A DNA stretch of 64,000 nucleotides from Mycolicibacterium fortuitum subsp. fortuitum. Lineage in GTDB: Bacteria; Actinomycetota; Actinomycetes; Mycobacteriales; Mycobacteriaceae. The notes beneath the pieces were generated by a model that was given only the letters and a program-made list of their open reading frames with translations, was not told the origin of the DNA and did not search any database. Of the stretch, positions 7,976 to 17,705 are shown in pieces (positions within the stretch are counted from its first letter, which is position 1; the number at the start of each line of letters is the position of its first letter). The position numbers were made by a program, and so were the translations under genes. Location: NCBI RefSeq assembly GCF_022179545.1, contig NZ_AP025518.1:1550001-1614000 (forward strand). The letters run 5' to 3'.

Positions 7976-9244
7976 ATGCGGGTGTACCGCGACGTACTCC
8001 GAGTCCCGGGTGTGCTCAACGTGACCGCTTCCCAACTGTTCGCCCGGCTGCCGCTGGGCATGCTCAACCTCGCGATCCTGTTGCACGTCCAGTCGAAGAC
8101 CGGGGCCTACGCGTTGGCCGGAGCGGCGGTGGCATGCGTGAGCGTCGGGGAAGCGGTCGCGATGCCGCTAACCGCCCGGTTGGCCGGACGGGCCATGACG
8201 CCCACTCTGGTTACGGCGGCCCTGGCGAACGGCGCCGCCATGATCGCCATGGCGTTCGCCGGTGCTTCACCGGTGCTGGTGCTGATGCTGGGTGTGGTGA
8301 TCGGCGCCTCGGTGCCGCCGCTGATGCCCGTGGTACGGGCGCTCTACCCGCAGCTGGTTCCCCGCGACGGTGTGCGCGCATTGTTCGCCTTCGATACCAC
8401 TGCGCAGGAACTGATCTGGGTTGTCGGTCCGGTGGCCACCACCTTCCTGGCCTCGTCGCTGTCGACTGCGCTGCCGTTGTTCGCGTCCGCGGTGGTCACC
8501 GTCGTGGGGACCGGGTGGTTTCTGCTGAGCGCACGGCGCCTTCGGCCCGCTGCGTCTCCGGGTACATCAGCTTTCGGGCGGGTGATCGCGAATCGGGCAG
8601 TCATTCTTGCCATGGCTGCCAGCCTTGCGCTGGTCGCCTCCTTCATGGCGCTGGAAGTCGGCATCGTCGCCGCCTTCGGCAGCTCCGGTCTGACCGCCGG
8701 TCTCGCCATCGCCGTGGCGAGCGTGGGGTCACTCATCGGTGGCCTCGCATTCGGGCACAGAAGGTTTGGGCTCGTTGGGCTCGTAGCGGCATTGTCGACC
8801 GTGGCCGTGGGGACGGGTGTGTTCGGCATCATCGACCACCGCGGGGCGGAGTTCGCCGCACTGTTCGTCTCCGGACTGGGCTTCGCGCCGGCGATGTCCG
8901 CGCTGTATGTGATGGTGTCGGCCGAGATCGCCGACCATTCCGCTACGGAGGCTTTCGGCTGGCTCAACAGCGCCGCGTTTGTGGGCGGGGCGAGCGGGAC
9001 CGCGCTTGCCGGGGTGGCCACCGACATGCACGGGGCTGCTGGCCCGATCGTGGTCGCGACATCACTGGCATGCCTCGCGGCCAGCAGCCCGCTCGTTGCC
9101 CGGCTGCGGGGTCCACTCCCGGGGCTCGCCGGCCAGCCGCCTACGCGAACCGACACGAACGCGACTGAGCATTTTCCGACCACGTCAGGATCGGTGTTGA
9201 AGGGAACGTCAGTTTCTTCAGCAAACGCTGGCGAGCGGGTGTAA
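7976..9244 (+). CDS. Major facilitator superfamily transporter
   Basis: This 422-residue integral membrane protein has 12 predicted hydrophobic helices and the weak MFS signatures seen in drug exporters: a short N-terminus entering helix 1 at FARLPLGMLNLAILLHV, and GHRRFG after helix 8. The sequence suggests a proton-driven exporter in the plasma membrane, but the substrate cannot be told. ATG 7976 has a strong ribosome-binding site (GGAGGAGG). Its promoter is covered by the palindrome bound, presumably, by the divergent TetR. Confidence 0.87.
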   Translation: MRVYRDVLRVPGVLNVTASQLFARLPLGMLNLAILLHVQSKTGAYALAGAAVACVSVGEAVAMPLTARLAGRAMTPTLVTAALANGAAMIAMAFAGASPVLVLMLGVVIGASVPPLMPVVRALYPQLVPRDGVRALFAFDTTAQELIWVVGPVATTFLASSLSTALPLFASAVVTVVGTGWFLLSARRLRPAASPGTSAFGRVIANRAVILAMAASLALVASFMALEVGIVAAFGSSGLTAGLAIAVASVGSLIGGLAFGHRRFGLVGLVAALSTVAVGTGVFGIIDHRGAEFAALFVSGLGFAPAMSALYVMVSAEIADHSATEAFGWLNSAAFVGGASGTALAGVATDMHGAAGPIVVATSLACLAASSPLVARLRGPLPGLAGQPPTRTDTNATEHFPTTSGSVLKGTSVSSANAGERV

Positions 9245-9299
9245 TCTCCACCGCGATCAGTCTTACCGGGGTCGAATCGCCAACCGGAATGAGGTCGCG

Positions 9300-11648
9300 A
9301 TGGCTGCTTTCAACGGCAAGATCGAGCTGGACATCCGTGATTCCGAGCCGGACTGGGGACCCTACGCCGCGCCGACTGCGGCCGAGAATGCCCCGAACGT
9401 GCTGTACCTGGTGTGGGACGACACCGGCATCGCCACCTGGGACTGTTTCGGTGGTTTGGTGGAGATGCCTGCGATGAGCCGTATCGCCGAGCGCGGAGTC
9501 CGGTTGTCGCAGTTCCACACCACAGCGCTGTGCTCGCCCACTCGCGCTTCTCTGCTCACCGGCCGCAACGCCACGACGGTCGGGATGGCCACCATCGAGG
9601 AATTCACCGATGGGTTTCCCAACTGCAACGGGCGGATTCCGTTCGAGACGGCCCTGCTCTCCGAAGTGCTCGCCGAGAACGGCTACAACACCTACTGCGT
9701 GGGCAAGTGGCACCTGACCCCGTTGGAGGAGTCCAACCTCGCTGCGACCAAACGGCATTGGCCGTGCTCGCGCGGCTTCGAACGGTTCTACGGATTCATG
9801 GGCGGCGAGACCGATCAGTGGTATCCGGACCTGGTGTACGACAACCATCCGGTCGATCCGCCTGCCACGCCGGAGGAGGGCTATCACCTGTCGCAGGATC
9901 TGGCCGACAAGACCATCGAGTTCATCCGTGACGCCTTGGTGATCGCTCCTGACAAGCCCTGGTTCACCTACCTGTGCCCAGGTGCCGGCCATGCCCCGCA
10001 CCACGTGTTCAAGGAGTGGGCCGACCGCTATGCGGGCCGGTTCGACATGGGCTACGAGGCCTACCGCGAGACCGTGCTGGAGAATCAGAAGCGACTGGGC
10101 ATCGTGCCCCCCGGCACCGAGCTGTCACCGATCAACCCGTATGCGGATGCCAAGGGGCCCAACGGCGAACCGTGGCCCACCCAGGACACCGTCCGGCCGT
10201 GGGACTCGCTCTCGCCCGAGGAGAAGCGGTTGTTCGCGCGGATGGCCGAGGTGTTCGCCGGGTTCCTGTCCTACACCGACGCCCAGATCGGACGGGTGCT
10301 GGACTTTTTGGAGGCGACCGGGCAACTCGACAACACGATCATCGTGGTGATCTCCGACAACGGCGCCAGCGGAGAAGGCGGGCCGAACGGTTCGGTCAAC
10401 GAGACCAAGTTCTTCAACGGTTACATCGACACTGCCGAGGAGGGGCTGAAGTTCATAGACCGTCTGGGATCGCCCGAGACCTACAACCATTACCCGATCG
10501 GCTGGGCGATGGCCTTCAACACCCCGTACAAGCTGTTCAAGCGCTACGCCTCCCATGAAGGTGGAATCGCCGACACCGCAATCATCTCGTGGCCCAACGG
10601 GATCGGTGCCCACGGAGCGGTGCGGGACAACTACATCAACGTCTGCGACATCACCCCGACCATCTACGACCTGCTCGGCATCACGCCGCCGGCCACCGTT
10701 CGCGGCGTTGCGCAGAAGCCATTGGACGGAGTGAGTTTCAAAGTGGCGCTGGATGATCCGGATGCACCGACCGGCAAGGAGACCCAGTTCTACACCATGC
10801 TCGGCACCCGCGGCATCTGGCACAAGGGCTGGTTCGCCAACACCGTGCACGCCGCCACCCCGTCGGGCTGGTCCCACTTCGACTCCGACCGGTGGGAGCT
10901 GTTCCACATCGAGGCCGACCGCAGCCAGTGCCACGATCTCGCCGACGCGGAGCCGGACAAGCTCGCCGAACTGACGGAGTTGTGGTTCAGCGAGGCCGAC
11001 AAGTACAACGGGCTGCCGCTGGCAGATCTCAACATCGTCGAGACGATGACCCGTTGGCGGCCATATCTGGTCGGGGAGCGGACCAGATATACCTACTATC
11101 CGCACACTGCCGAGGTCGGCCTCGGGGCCGCCGCGGAACTGCGCGGTCAGTCCTTCACCGTGCTCGCCGACGTCACCGTGAAAAGTGCCGACGCGCAGGG
11201 CGTGCTGTTCAAGCAAGGCGGTGCGCACGGAGGTCACGTGCTCTTTCTGGTGGGCGGGCGACTGCACTACGTCTATAACTTTCTCGGCGAGCATGAGCAG
11301 TCGTTGGTCTCACCGGAGCCGGTTCCGTTGGGGCGCCACATCTTCGGAGTGCAATATCAGCGGGCAGGCACCGTCGAGGGCAGCCACACCCCGGTCGGGG
11401 ACGCCACGCTGTTCGTCGACGACACCGCCGTCGCGCAACTGGCGGGGATGCAGACCCACCCCGGCATGTTCGCCCTCGCCGGAGGCGGCATCTGCATCGG
11501 CCGCAACACCGGATCAGCCGTCTCGCAACAGTATCGGGCACCGTTCGCCTTCACCGGCGGCGCCATCGGCCAGGTCAGCGTCGATCTGTCCGGTGAGCCG
11601 TACCAGAATCTCGAGCGCAGCCTCGCGGCCGCGTTCGCCAAGGACTGA
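9300..11648 (+). CDS. atsA: Arylsulfatase (formylglycine-dependent, type I)
   Basis: The 782-residue sulfatase has the activation signature C78-S-P-T-R followed by ASLLTG. Cys78 would be converted to formylglycine, the catalytic aldehyde that accepts sulfate. Early metal-binding aspartates appear in VWDDTGIATWD at about residue 40, and GKWHLTP and SDNGASGEGG are further active-site segments. The last 200 residues form a beta-rich extension typical of the long actinobacterial enzymes. No signal peptide is seen. It hydrolyses organic sulfate esters; the physiological substrate is unknown. A lipoprotein gene starts four bases after its stop and the formylglycine-generating enzyme follows. This matches the place of atsA (Rv0711) beside the ribosomal block in M. 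tuberculosis. Confidence 0.95.
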   Translation: MAAFNGKIELDIRDSEPDWGPYAAPTAAENAPNVLYLVWDDTGIATWDCFGGLVEMPAMSRIAERGVRLSQFHTTALCSPTRASLLTGRNATTVGMATIEEFTDGFPNCNGRIPFETALLSEVLAENGYNTYCVGKWHLTPLEESNLAATKRHWPCSRGFERFYGFMGGETDQWYPDLVYDNHPVDPPATPEEGYHLSQDLADKTIEFIRDALVIAPDKPWFTYLCPGAGHAPHHVFKEWADRYAGRFDMGYEAYRETVLENQKRLGIVPPGTELSPINPYADAKGPNGEPWPTQDTVRPWDSLSPEEKRLFARMAEVFAGFLSYTDAQIGRVLDFLEATGQLDNTIIVVISDNGASGEGGPNGSVNETKFFNGYIDTAEEGLKFIDRLGSPETYNHYPIGWAMAFNTPYKLFKRYASHEGGIADTAIISWPNGIGAHGAVRDNYINVCDITPTIYDLLGITPPATVRGVAQKPLDGVSFKVALDDPDAPTGKETQFYTMLGTRGIWHKGWFANTVHAATPSGWSHFDSDRWELFHIEADRSQCHDLADAEPDKLAELTELWFSEADKYNGLPLADLNIVETMTRWRPYLVGERTRYTYYPHTAEVGLGAAAELRGQSFTVLADVTVKSADAQGVLFKQGGAHGGHVLFLVGGRLHYVYNFLGEHEQSLVSPEPVPLGRHIFGVQYQRAGTVEGSHTPVGDATLFVDDTAVAQLAGMQTHPGMFALAGGGICIGRNTGSAVSQQYRAPFAFTGGAIGQVSVDLSGEPYQNLERSLAAAFAKD

Positions 11649-11652
11649 TCAG

Positions 11653-12351
11653 GTGAAGGCGACAGCGCTGAGCGTCGGAGTGCTGGCCGTCGCGGCGATC
11701 GCGGGCTGCGGAGCCGGTGGCACCATCACGACCTCGACCGCCCCCGCCACGACAGTGGCAGCACCGGTGACGACGTTGCCCTCGACGACTACTTCTCCGA
11801 GTGAACCAGTGCCGGAGTTCGCGCTGCCGGCGTACGGCGTCGAACCCACCACGACGCGGGCGCTGGCCCCGGGTGAGGTCACCTGCCCGATCCCAGGTGG
11901 GCCGACGGTCACGGTGCGCAGTGCCGTACCCGGCTCGCCGGTACTGACCATGCGGGTTCCCGAAGGATTCACCGAGCTGCCACCGCATGCGCAAGCGGTA
12001 CGACTGGCCGGACCCGCCGGGCTGACCGTCGAGCTCACCCTCACTCCGACCGACCGGGACGCTGAGGCTGCTTTCAAGCAGTACAGCGACGACCGCGTCT
12101 CGAAATACCCGATCAACAGTGTCAGCGTGCTGCCCGGTGACCTGTGCGGCTACAGCGGGCAGAAACTGATGGGCACGCTGGCCGAACAGCCGGGCAGAGG
12201 CATCCGATATGCCGACCGGATCGTCCACATCTGGACCAACAACGGCGCATTCCTGGGTGCAGTGCGGGTCGAGGCCCCGGGTGCGACCGCGGATTTCGAC
12301 CAGACCAGTTCGGCGATGCTGGCCGACTTCGGAATCACCATGCCGGGCTGA
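11653..12351 (+). CDS. Predicted lipoprotein
   Basis: GTG 11653 gives 232 residues that begin with a signal peptide ending in a lipobox (AAIAGC at about residues 12-17), followed by a Thr/Ser/Pro-rich linker. The N-terminal Cys should be lipidated and anchored outside the membrane. The rest shows a compact domain with two further cysteines (EVTCPIPGG and GDLCGYSGQ) that could form a disulfide. It looks like an LpqN/LpqT-type fold, but this is only an impression. Longer in-frame starts lie inside the sulfatase and lack a signal peptide. The gene is four bases from the sulfatase stop, so the two are likely co-transcribed. Confidence 0.8.
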   Translation: MKATALSVGVLAVAAIAGCGAGGTITTSTAPATTVAAPVTTLPSTTTSPSEPVPEFALPAYGVEPTTTRALAPGEVTCPIPGGPTVTVRSAVPGSPVLTMRVPEGFTELPPHAQAVRLAGPAGLTVELTLTPTDRDAEAAFKQYSDDRVSKYPINSVSVLPGDLCGYSGQKLMGTLAEQPGRGIRYADRIVHIWTNNGAFLGAVRVEAPGATADFDQTSSAMLADFGITMPG

Positions 12352-12392
12352 GCTGATCGATGATCGGCCCGACCAACAACTAGCCTCGTGCC

Positions 12393-13268
12393 GTGGCCTC
12401 CGAACTCATCGAGCTTGCCGGCGGGACCTTCCGAATGGGTTCGACGGCGTTCTACCCCGAAGAGGCCCCGGTACACACCGTGACCGTCGGCGCGTTCGCC
12501 ATCGAGCGACATCCGGTCACCACCGCTGAGTTCGGTGCATTCGTCGAGGCCACCGGATATGTCACGATCGCCGAACGACCGATGGACCCCGCGCTGTATC
12601 CCGGTGTGGACGAGGCCGACCTGGTACCCGGCGCTCTGGTGTTCAGACCCACCGACGGCCCCGTCGATCTGAGGGACTGGCGCCAGTGGTGGGACTGGGC
12701 GCCGGGAGCCAACTGGCGGCATCCCTTCGGGCCCGACCGGGACCCGGCCGCACCCGACCATCCCGTGGTGCAGGTCGCCTACCCGGACGCCGCGGCCTAC
12801 GCAGCCTGGGCCGGACGTCGGCTGCCCACCGAGGCCGAGTGGGAGTACGCCGCGCGTGGGGGAGTCGAGGGGACCTACGCCTGGGGTGACGAGGTCAACC
12901 CGGGTGGAGCGCTCATGGCCAACACCTGGCAGGGCCGGTTCCCGTATCGCAACGACGGTGCTCTGGGATGGCGCGGTACCTCACCGGTCGGAAGCTTCCC
13001 ACCCAACGCGTTCGGCCTGTTCGACATGATCGGCAACGTGTGGGAGTGGACGACGACGCTGTTCGCCGGGCAGCACCGTCCGCAGGCCGATGCGCCGGCA
13101 TGCTGCCCGCCCCCCGCAGACCCTGATCCGATGGTGAACCAGGTGCTCAAGGGCGGTTCTCACCTGTGTGCCCCGGAGTATTGTCATCGCTACCGGCCGG
13201 CGGCGCGGTCACCCCAGTCGCAGGACAGCTCCACCACACACATCGGATTTCGCTGCGTGGCAGGCTGA
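12393..13268 (+). CDS. Formylglycine-generating enzyme (sulfatase-modifying factor)
   Basis: The 291-residue SUMF1/FGE-type protein starts ELAGGTFRMGS and contains the family blocks RRLPTEAEWEYAARGG and DMIGNVWEWT. Near the C-terminus it has the two catalytic cysteines in HLCAPEYCHRYRPAA (C259 and C264). These cysteines bind copper and oxidise the sulfatase Cys to formylglycine, so this should be an active enzyme rather than a structural FGE-like protein. It would activate the sulfatase encoded just upstream. GTG 12393 follows TAGCCT (12381-12386) by six bases, a leaderless pattern. The M. tuberculosis counterpart is Rv0712. Confidence 0.93.
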   Translation: MASELIELAGGTFRMGSTAFYPEEAPVHTVTVGAFAIERHPVTTAEFGAFVEATGYVTIAERPMDPALYPGVDEADLVPGALVFRPTDGPVDLRDWRQWWDWAPGANWRHPFGPDRDPAAPDHPVVQVAYPDAAAYAAWAGRRLPTEAEWEYAARGGVEGTYAWGDEVNPGGALMANTWQGRFPYRNDGALGWRGTSPVGSFPPNAFGLFDMIGNVWEWTTTLFAGQHRPQADAPACCPPPADPDPMVNQVLKGGSHLCAPEYCHRYRPAARSPQSQDSSTTHIGFRCVAG

Positions 13269-13295
13269 AGCCCGCAGAACCGGTTCTACGGCGAT

Positions 13296-13324
13296 TTGGA
13301 GCATTCGCCGTGCTCACCTACTAT
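13296..13324 (+). promoter_or_regulatory. Promoter of the spc ribosomal-protein operon
   Basis: TTGGAG (13296-13301), 17 bases, then TACTAT (13319-13324) form a housekeeping-type promoter. Transcription would begin near 13331 and give a leader of about 124 bases before rplN. Confidence 0.65.
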
Positions 13325-13349
13325 GTAGGGGTTGCCTTGGGCAGACCTC

Positions 13350-13374
13350 GGCTGACTGCTGTAACGAGTCAGCC
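13350..13374 (+). promoter_or_regulatory. Stem-loop in the rplN leader
   Basis: GGCTGACT (13350-13357) pairs perfectly with AGTCAGCC (13367-13374) across a nine-base loop, inside the predicted 5' leader of the ribosomal operon. Such leaders often bind a ribosomal protein for feedback control. No T-run follows, so it is not an obvious attenuator. Its function is inferred only from its position. Confidence 0.5.
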
Positions 13375-13454
13375 CCGCGTGCCCTTCGGAAACAAAGACC
13401 GCGCACGTCCAGGTCGGTATCTGGCGTGCATACAAAACCAGGTCAGGAGATCGA

Positions 13455-13823
13455 GTGATTCAGCAGGAATCGCGGTTGAAGGTCGCCGACAACACGGGCG
13501 CCAAGGAGATCTTGTGCATCCGTGTGCTCGGTGGCTCATCGCGACGCTACGCAGGCATCGGTGATGTCATCGTCGCGACCGTCAAGGACGCCATCCCCGG
13601 CGGCAACGTCAAGCGCGGCGATGTCGTCAAGGCCGTCGTGGTGCGCACCGTCAAGGAGCGCCGCCGCGCCGATGGCAGCTACATCAAGTTCGACGAGAAC
13701 GCGGCCGTCATCATCAAGGCCGACAACGACCCGCGCGGTACCCGCATCTTCGGGCCCGTCGGCCGGGAACTGCGCGAGAAGCGCTTCATGAAGATCGTCT
13801 CGCTGGCGCCGGAGGTTTTGTGA
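13455..13823 (+). CDS. rplN: 50S ribosomal protein L14
   Basis: The 122 residues match bacterial L14 throughout: [17 protein letters not shown] at the N-terminus, the central [17 protein letters not shown], and the terminal [16 protein letters not shown]14 lies at the subunit interface of the 50S subunit and contacts 16S rRNA in bridges. GTG 13455 is the expected start. The stop overlaps the rplX start (TGATG), so translation is coupled. It is the first gene of the operon and is preceded by a promoter and a leader hairpin. Confidence 0.98.
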   Translation: MIQQESRLKVADNTGAKEILCIRVLGGSSRRYAGIGDVIVATVKDAIPGGNVKRGDVVKAVVVRTVKERRRADGSYIKFDENAAVIIKADNDPRGTRIFGPVGRELREKRFMKIVSLAPEVL

Positions 13824-14140
13824 TGAAGGTCCACAAGGGCGACACCGTGCTGGTGGTCTCGGGCAAGGACAAGGGCGCGAAGGGCAAGGTCATCGAGGCC
13901 TACCCGACCCGCGACAAGGTCCTCGTCGAGGGCGTCAACCGGATCAAGAAGCACACTGCCCAGTCGCAGAACGAGCGTGGCGCGTCGTCGGGTGGCATCG
14001 TCACCCAGGAAGCCGCCATCCACGTTTCCAACGTGATGGTGGTCGATTCCGACGGCAAGCCGACTCGTGTGGGTTACCGCGTCGATGAAGAGACCGGCAA
14101 GAAGGTCCGCATCGCCAAGACCAATGGCAAGGACATCTGA
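13823..14140 (+). CDS. rplX: 50S ribosomal protein L24
   Basis: The 105-residue protein starts [17 protein letters not shown], the KOW motif of L24. It is one of the first proteins to bind 23S rRNA in 50S assembly. ATG 13823 shares its A with the rplN stop; a GTG three bases earlier is in frame, but the ATG matches the usual N-terminus. The stop overlaps the rplE ATG in the same manner. Confidence 0.98.
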   Translation: MKVHKGDTVLVVSGKDKGAKGKVIEAYPTRDKVLVEGVNRIKKHTAQSQNERGASSGGIVTQEAAIHVSNVMVVDSDGKPTRVGYRVDEETGKKVRIAKTNGKDI

Positions 14141-14703
14141 TGACCGCACCAGAGAAGGTTCAGCCCCGCCTGAAGCAGCGCTACCGCGAAGAGATCCGCG
14201 AGGCGCTCAACAAGCAGTTCGAGTTCGACAACGTCATGCAGATCCCGGGCGTGGTCAAGGTCGTCGTCAACATGGGTGTCGGCGACGCCGCCCGTGACGC
14301 CAAGCTGATCAACGGCGCGGTCAACGACCTGGCCCTGATCACCGGCCAGAAGCCGGAGATCCGCAAGGCGCGTAAGTCCATCGCCCAGTTCAAGCTGCGC
14401 GAGGGCATGCCCATCGGCGCCCGCGTCACCCTTCGGGGCGACCGCATGTGGGAGTTCCTGGACCGGCTGATCTCCATCGCCCTGCCCCGTATCCGCGACT
14501 TCCGCGGCCTCAACGGCAAGCAGTTCGACGGCACCGGTAACTACACCTTCGGCCTCAACGAGCAGTCGATGTTCCACGAGATCGACGTGGATTCCATCGA
14601 CCGTCCCCGCGGCATGGACATCACCGTCGTCACCTCGGCGACCAACGACGACGAAGGCCGTGCGCTGCTGAAGGCGCTGGGCTTCCCCTTCAAGGAGAAC
14701 TGA
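14140..14703 (+). CDS. rplE: 50S ribosomal protein L5
   Basis: The 187 residues match L5, with the signatures [39 protein letters not shown] and [20 protein letters not shown]. It binds 5S rRNA and the P-site tRNA in the central protuberance. It is translationally coupled to rplX by a TGATG overlap and followed four bases later by rpsZ. Confidence 0.98.
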   Translation: MTAPEKVQPRLKQRYREEIREALNKQFEFDNVMQIPGVVKVVVNMGVGDAARDAKLINGAVNDLALITGQKPEIRKARKSIAQFKLREGMPIGARVTLRGDRMWEFLDRLISIALPRIRDFRGLNGKQFDGTGNYTFGLNEQSMFHEIDVDSIDRPRGMDITVVTSATNDDEGRALLKALGFPFKEN

Positions 14704-14707
14704 GCAC

Positions 14708-14893
14708 ATGGCAAAGAAGGCGTTGATCCACAAGGCCAACAAGAAGCCCAAGTTCGCGGTTCGCGCGTACACGCGGTGCAACAAGTGCGGTCGCCCGCAC
14801 TCGGTCTACCGCAAGTTCGGGCTGTGCCGTATCTGCCTGCGCGAAATGGCGCACGCGGGTGAACTGCCCGGCGTGCAGAAGTCCAGCTGGTAA
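14708..14893 (+). CDS. rpsZ: 30S ribosomal protein S14, zinc-binding type
   Basis: This is the short (61-residue) S14 with CNKCGRPH and CRICLRE, which supply the four zinc-binding cysteines. Bacteria often encode a second, zinc-free S14 elsewhere that replaces this one under zinc starvation. Its place between rplE and rpsH is the standard operon position; M. tuberculosis names it rpsN1. A 105-base gap follows, unusually long for this operon. Confidence 0.97.
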   Translation: MAKKALIHKANKKPKFAVRAYTRCNKCGRPHSVYRKFGLCRICLREMAHAGELPGVQKSSW

Positions 14894-14998
14894 TTCAGCA
14901 CCCGCCGCGCGCGAGCGCAGCAGACCACAGACCAATCCAAACAGGTTGCGGAAGGCCCTGAGACAGGGAACCGCCGCGAGGAAGGTGAGCCGGTTGTC

Positions 14999-15397
14999 AT
15001 GACGATGACTGACCCGATCGCAGACTTTTTGACACGTCTGCGCAACGCCAATTCGGCGTACCACGATGAGGTGACTCTGCCCCACTCGAAGCTCAAGGCG
15101 AACATCGCCGAGATCCTCAAGAAAGAGGGCTACATCAACGACTACCGCACCGAGGATGCTCGCGTCGGCAAGTCTCTGGTGGTGTCGCTCAAGTACGGCC
15201 CCAGCCGTGAGCGCAGCATCGCCGGCCTGCGCCGGGTGTCCAAGCCCGGCCTGCGGGTCTACGCAAAATCCACCAATCTGCCTCGGGTGCTCGGCGGCCT
15301 GGGCGTGGCGATCATCTCCACGTCCTCGGGCCTGCTCACCGACCGCCAGGCAGCACGACAGGGCGTGGGCGGCGAAGTCCTCGCTTACGTCTGGTAG
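14999..15397 (+). CDS. rpsH: 30S ribosomal protein S8
   Basis: The 132 residues begin [20 protein letters not shown] and end with the typical S8 C-terminus ([20 protein letters not shown]). S8 binds the central domain of 16S rRNA, and in E. coli it represses this operon; whether it does so here is unknown. ATG 14999 follows AGGAAGG. Confidence 0.98.
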   Translation: MTMTDPIADFLTRLRNANSAYHDEVTLPHSKLKANIAEILKKEGYINDYRTEDARVGKSLVVSLKYGPSRERSIAGLRRVSKPGLRVYAKSTNLPRVLGGLGVAIISTSSGLLTDRQAARQGVGGEVLAYVW

Positions 15398-15410
15398 GGG
15401 GCAGCAGAAC

Positions 15411-15950
15411 ATGTCGCGTATTGGTAAGCAGCCGGTCCCGGTTCCCGCCGGGGTCGATGTGACGATCGACGGCCGCAACGTCTCGGTCAAGGGCCCCAAG
15501 GGCACCCTGACCCTGGACGTCGCCGAGCCGATCACCGTCGAGCGCAACGATGACGGCGCCATCGTGGTCAGCCGTCCCGATGACGAGCGGCGCAGCCGCT
15601 CCCTGCACGGGCTGTCCCGGACCCTGGTGGCCAACCTGGTCACCGGTGTCACCGAGGGCTACACCCGCAAGATGGAGATCTTCGGCGTCGGCTACCGCGT
15701 CCAGCTCAAGGGTTCCAACCTGGAGTTCGCGCTCGGTTACAGCCACCCCGTGGTGATCGAGGCGCCCGAGGGCATCACGTTCGCCGTCGAGACGCCCACC
15801 AAGTTCTCGGTCTCGGGTATCGACAAGCAGAAGGTCGGTCAGATCTCCGCGGTCATCCGCCGCCTGCGCCGCCCCGACCCGTACAAGGGCAAGGGTGTGC
15901 GTTACGAGGGTGAGCAGATCCGCCGCAAGGTCGGAAAGACAGGTAAGTAA
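15411..15950 (+). CDS. rplF: 50S ribosomal protein L6
   Basis: ATG 15411, preceded by GGGGG, gives 179 residues starting [20 protein letters not shown]. The C-terminal [13 protein letters not shown] motif is diagnostic of L6. It binds helix 97 of 23S rRNA near the factor-binding site. A longer in-frame opening reaches back into rpsH and is not used. Confidence 0.98.
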   Translation: MSRIGKQPVPVPAGVDVTIDGRNVSVKGPKGTLTLDVAEPITVERNDDGAIVVSRPDDERRSRSLHGLSRTLVANLVTGVTEGYTRKMEIFGVGYRVQLKGSNLEFALGYSHPVVIEAPEGITFAVETPTKFSVSGIDKQKVGQISAVIRRLRRPDPYKGKGVRYEGEQIRRKVGKTGK

Positions 15951-15953
15951 GTC

Positions 15954-16370
15954 ATGGCTACTACAAAGACTGACGCCGCAGCTGCCGCCGCCCGCAAGCC
16001 GGTGGGGCAGAACATCTCTGAGACCCGCCGTAACTCCCGGCTGCGTCGGCACGCCCGGTTGCGCAAGAAGGTCTCCGGCACCGCGCAGACCCCGCGTCTG
16101 GTGGTCAACCGTTCGGCACGGCACATCCACGTGCAGCTCGTCGACGACCTGGAAGGCGTCACCCTGGCGGCTGCCTCGTCGATCGAGGCCGACGTTCGCG
16201 CCGTCGAGGGCGACAAGAAGGCGCACAGCGTTCGGGTCGGTCAGCTGATCGCCGAGCGCGCCAAGGCTGCCGGCGTCGACACCGTGGTGTTCGACCGTGG
16301 TGGCTACACCTATGGCGGCCGGATCGCCGCGCTGGCGGATGCCGCGCGCGAGGGCGGGCTGAAATTCTGA
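15954..16370 (+). CDS. rplR: 50S ribosomal protein L18
   Basis: The 138-residue protein has an Ala/Lys-rich start followed by the L18 core: [33 protein letters not shown], and [21 protein letters not shown]18 carries 5S rRNA into the 50S subunit together with L5. It begins three bases after the rplF stop. Confidence 0.98.
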   Translation: MATTKTDAAAAAARKPVGQNISETRRNSRLRRHARLRKKVSGTAQTPRLVVNRSARHIHVQLVDDLEGVTLAAASSIEADVRAVEGDKKAHSVRVGQLIAERAKAAGVDTVVFDRGGYTYGGRIAALADAAREGGLKF

Positions 16371-16392
16371 TGACTGTCAACGAGAGGACTGC

Positions 16393-17052
16393 ATGATGGC
16401 CGAGCAGGCAACTGGTGCCGGCGGCCCAGGCGCTTCCGACAACCGTGGTGGCCGTGGCCGCCGCGACGACCGTGGTGGCCGTGGCGGCCGCGACAGCGGC
16501 GAGAAGAGCAACTACATCGAGCGCGTGGTGTCGATCAACCGCGTCTCCAAGGTGGTCAAGGGTGGTCGGCGCTTCAGCTTCACCGCTCTGGTCATCGTCG
16601 GTGACGGCAAGGGCATGGTCGGCGTCGGCTACGGCAAGGCCAAGGAAGTTCCGGCCGCCATTGCCAAGGGCGTCGAGGAGGCTCGCAAGGGCTTCTTCCG
16701 GGTTCCGCTGATCGGCGGCACCATCGTTCACCCGGTTCAGGGCGAAGCCGCTGCCGGTGTGGTGATGCTGCGTCCGGCCAGCCCCGGTACCGGTGTGATC
16801 GCCGGTGGTGCGGCTCGCGCGGTGCTGGAATGCGCCGGCGTGCACGACATCCTGGCCAAGTCGCTGGGCAGCGACAACGCGATCAACGTGGTGCACGCCA
16901 CCGTTGCCGCGCTGAAGATGATCCAGCGTCCCGAAGAGGTGGCGGCCCGTCGCGGTCTGCCGCTGGAGGACGTTGCGCCGGCCGGCATGCTGAAGGCCCG
17001 GCGTGAGAGCGAAGCGCTGGCTGCCGCAGCCGCGCGTGAGGGATCGGCATAA
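16393..17052 (+). CDS. rpsE: 30S ribosomal protein S5
   Basis: The 219-residue S5 has a mycobacterial Gly/Arg/Asp-rich N-terminal extension (repeated [12 protein letters not shown] stretches to about residue 38). This is followed by the double-stranded-RNA-binding core ([20 protein letters not shown]) and the C-terminal domain (GIGYGKA-like [14 protein letters not shown]). It acts in decoding fidelity. Start ATG 16393 is the first of two adjacent ATG codons; the second is equally possible. Confidence 0.97.
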   Translation: MMAEQATGAGGPGASDNRGGRGRRDDRGGRGGRDSGEKSNYIERVVSINRVSKVVKGGRRFSFTALVIVGDGKGMVGVGYGKAKEVPAAIAKGVEEARKGFFRVPLIGGTIVHPVQGEAAAGVVMLRPASPGTGVIAGGAARAVLECAGVHDILAKSLGSDNAINVVHATVAALKMIQRPEEVAARRGLPLEDVAPAGMLKARRESEALAAAAAREGSA

Positions 17053-17054
17053 CC

Positions 17055-17240
17055 ATGGCAGAGCTCAAGATCACCCAGGTGCGCGGAACCATCGGTGCAC
17101 GCTGGAAGCAGCGCGAGAGCCTGCGGACGCTGGGGCTGAAGAAGATTCGTCAGTCCGTGGTTCGTGAGGACAACGCGCAGACCCGCGGTCTGATCAAGAC
17201 CGTTCATCACCTCATCGAGGTGGAGGAGGTGAAGTCCTGA
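17055..17240 (+). CDS. rpmD: 50S ribosomal protein L30
   Basis: The 61-residue L30 has [12 protein letters not shown] at the N-terminus and TLRSLGLKKI-like [15 protein letters not shown] in the middle. It begins two bases after the rpsE stop, and its TGA shares a base with the rplO ATG. Confidence 0.97.
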   Translation: MAELKITQVRGTIGARWKQRESLRTLGLKKIRQSVVREDNAQTRGLIKTVHHLIEVEEVKS

Positions 17241-17683
17241 TGTCTGTTATCAAGCTTCACGACCTGAGGCCTGCCCCCGGGGAGAAGAAGGCCAAGACCC
17301 GCGTCGGTCGCGGTGAGGGCTCCAAGGGTAAGACCGCCGGTCGTGGTACCAAGGGCACCAAGGCGCGCAAGAACGTCCCCGCGACGTTCGAGGGTGGCCA
17401 GATGCCGATCCACATGCGGCTGCCGAAGCTCAAGGGCTTCAAGAACCGCTTCCGGACCGAGTACGAGGTCGTCAACGTCGGCGACATCGCCAAGGCCTTC
17501 CCGCAGGGCGGCACCGTCGGTGTCGACGAGCTGGTTGCCAAGGGCCTCGTTCGTAAGAACAGCCTGGTCAAGGTGCTCGGCGACGGCAAGCTGGCTGTCA
17601 AGGTCGACGTGACCGCCAACAAGTTCAGCGGTAGCGCCCGTGAGGCGATCTCCGCTGCCGGCGGTTCGGCGACCGAGCTGTAA
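17240..17683 (+). CDS. rplO: 50S ribosomal protein L15
   Basis: The 147-residue L15 has the Gly-rich basic N-terminus ([20 protein letters not shown]) that threads into 23S rRNA, and the C-terminal globular part. It is the last gene of the ribosomal operon and is followed within 25 bases by a strong terminator. It is coupled to rpmD by a one-base overlap. Confidence 0.97.
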   Translation: MSVIKLHDLRPAPGEKKAKTRVGRGEGSKGKTAGRGTKGTKARKNVPATFEGGQMPIHMRLPKLKGFKNRFRTEYEVVNVGDIAKAFPQGGTVGVDELVAKGLVRKNSLVKVLGDGKLAVKVDVTANKFSGSAREAISAAGGSATEL

Positions 17684-17705
17684 TTTTTCCTGCGCGAGCA
17701 GAGTG

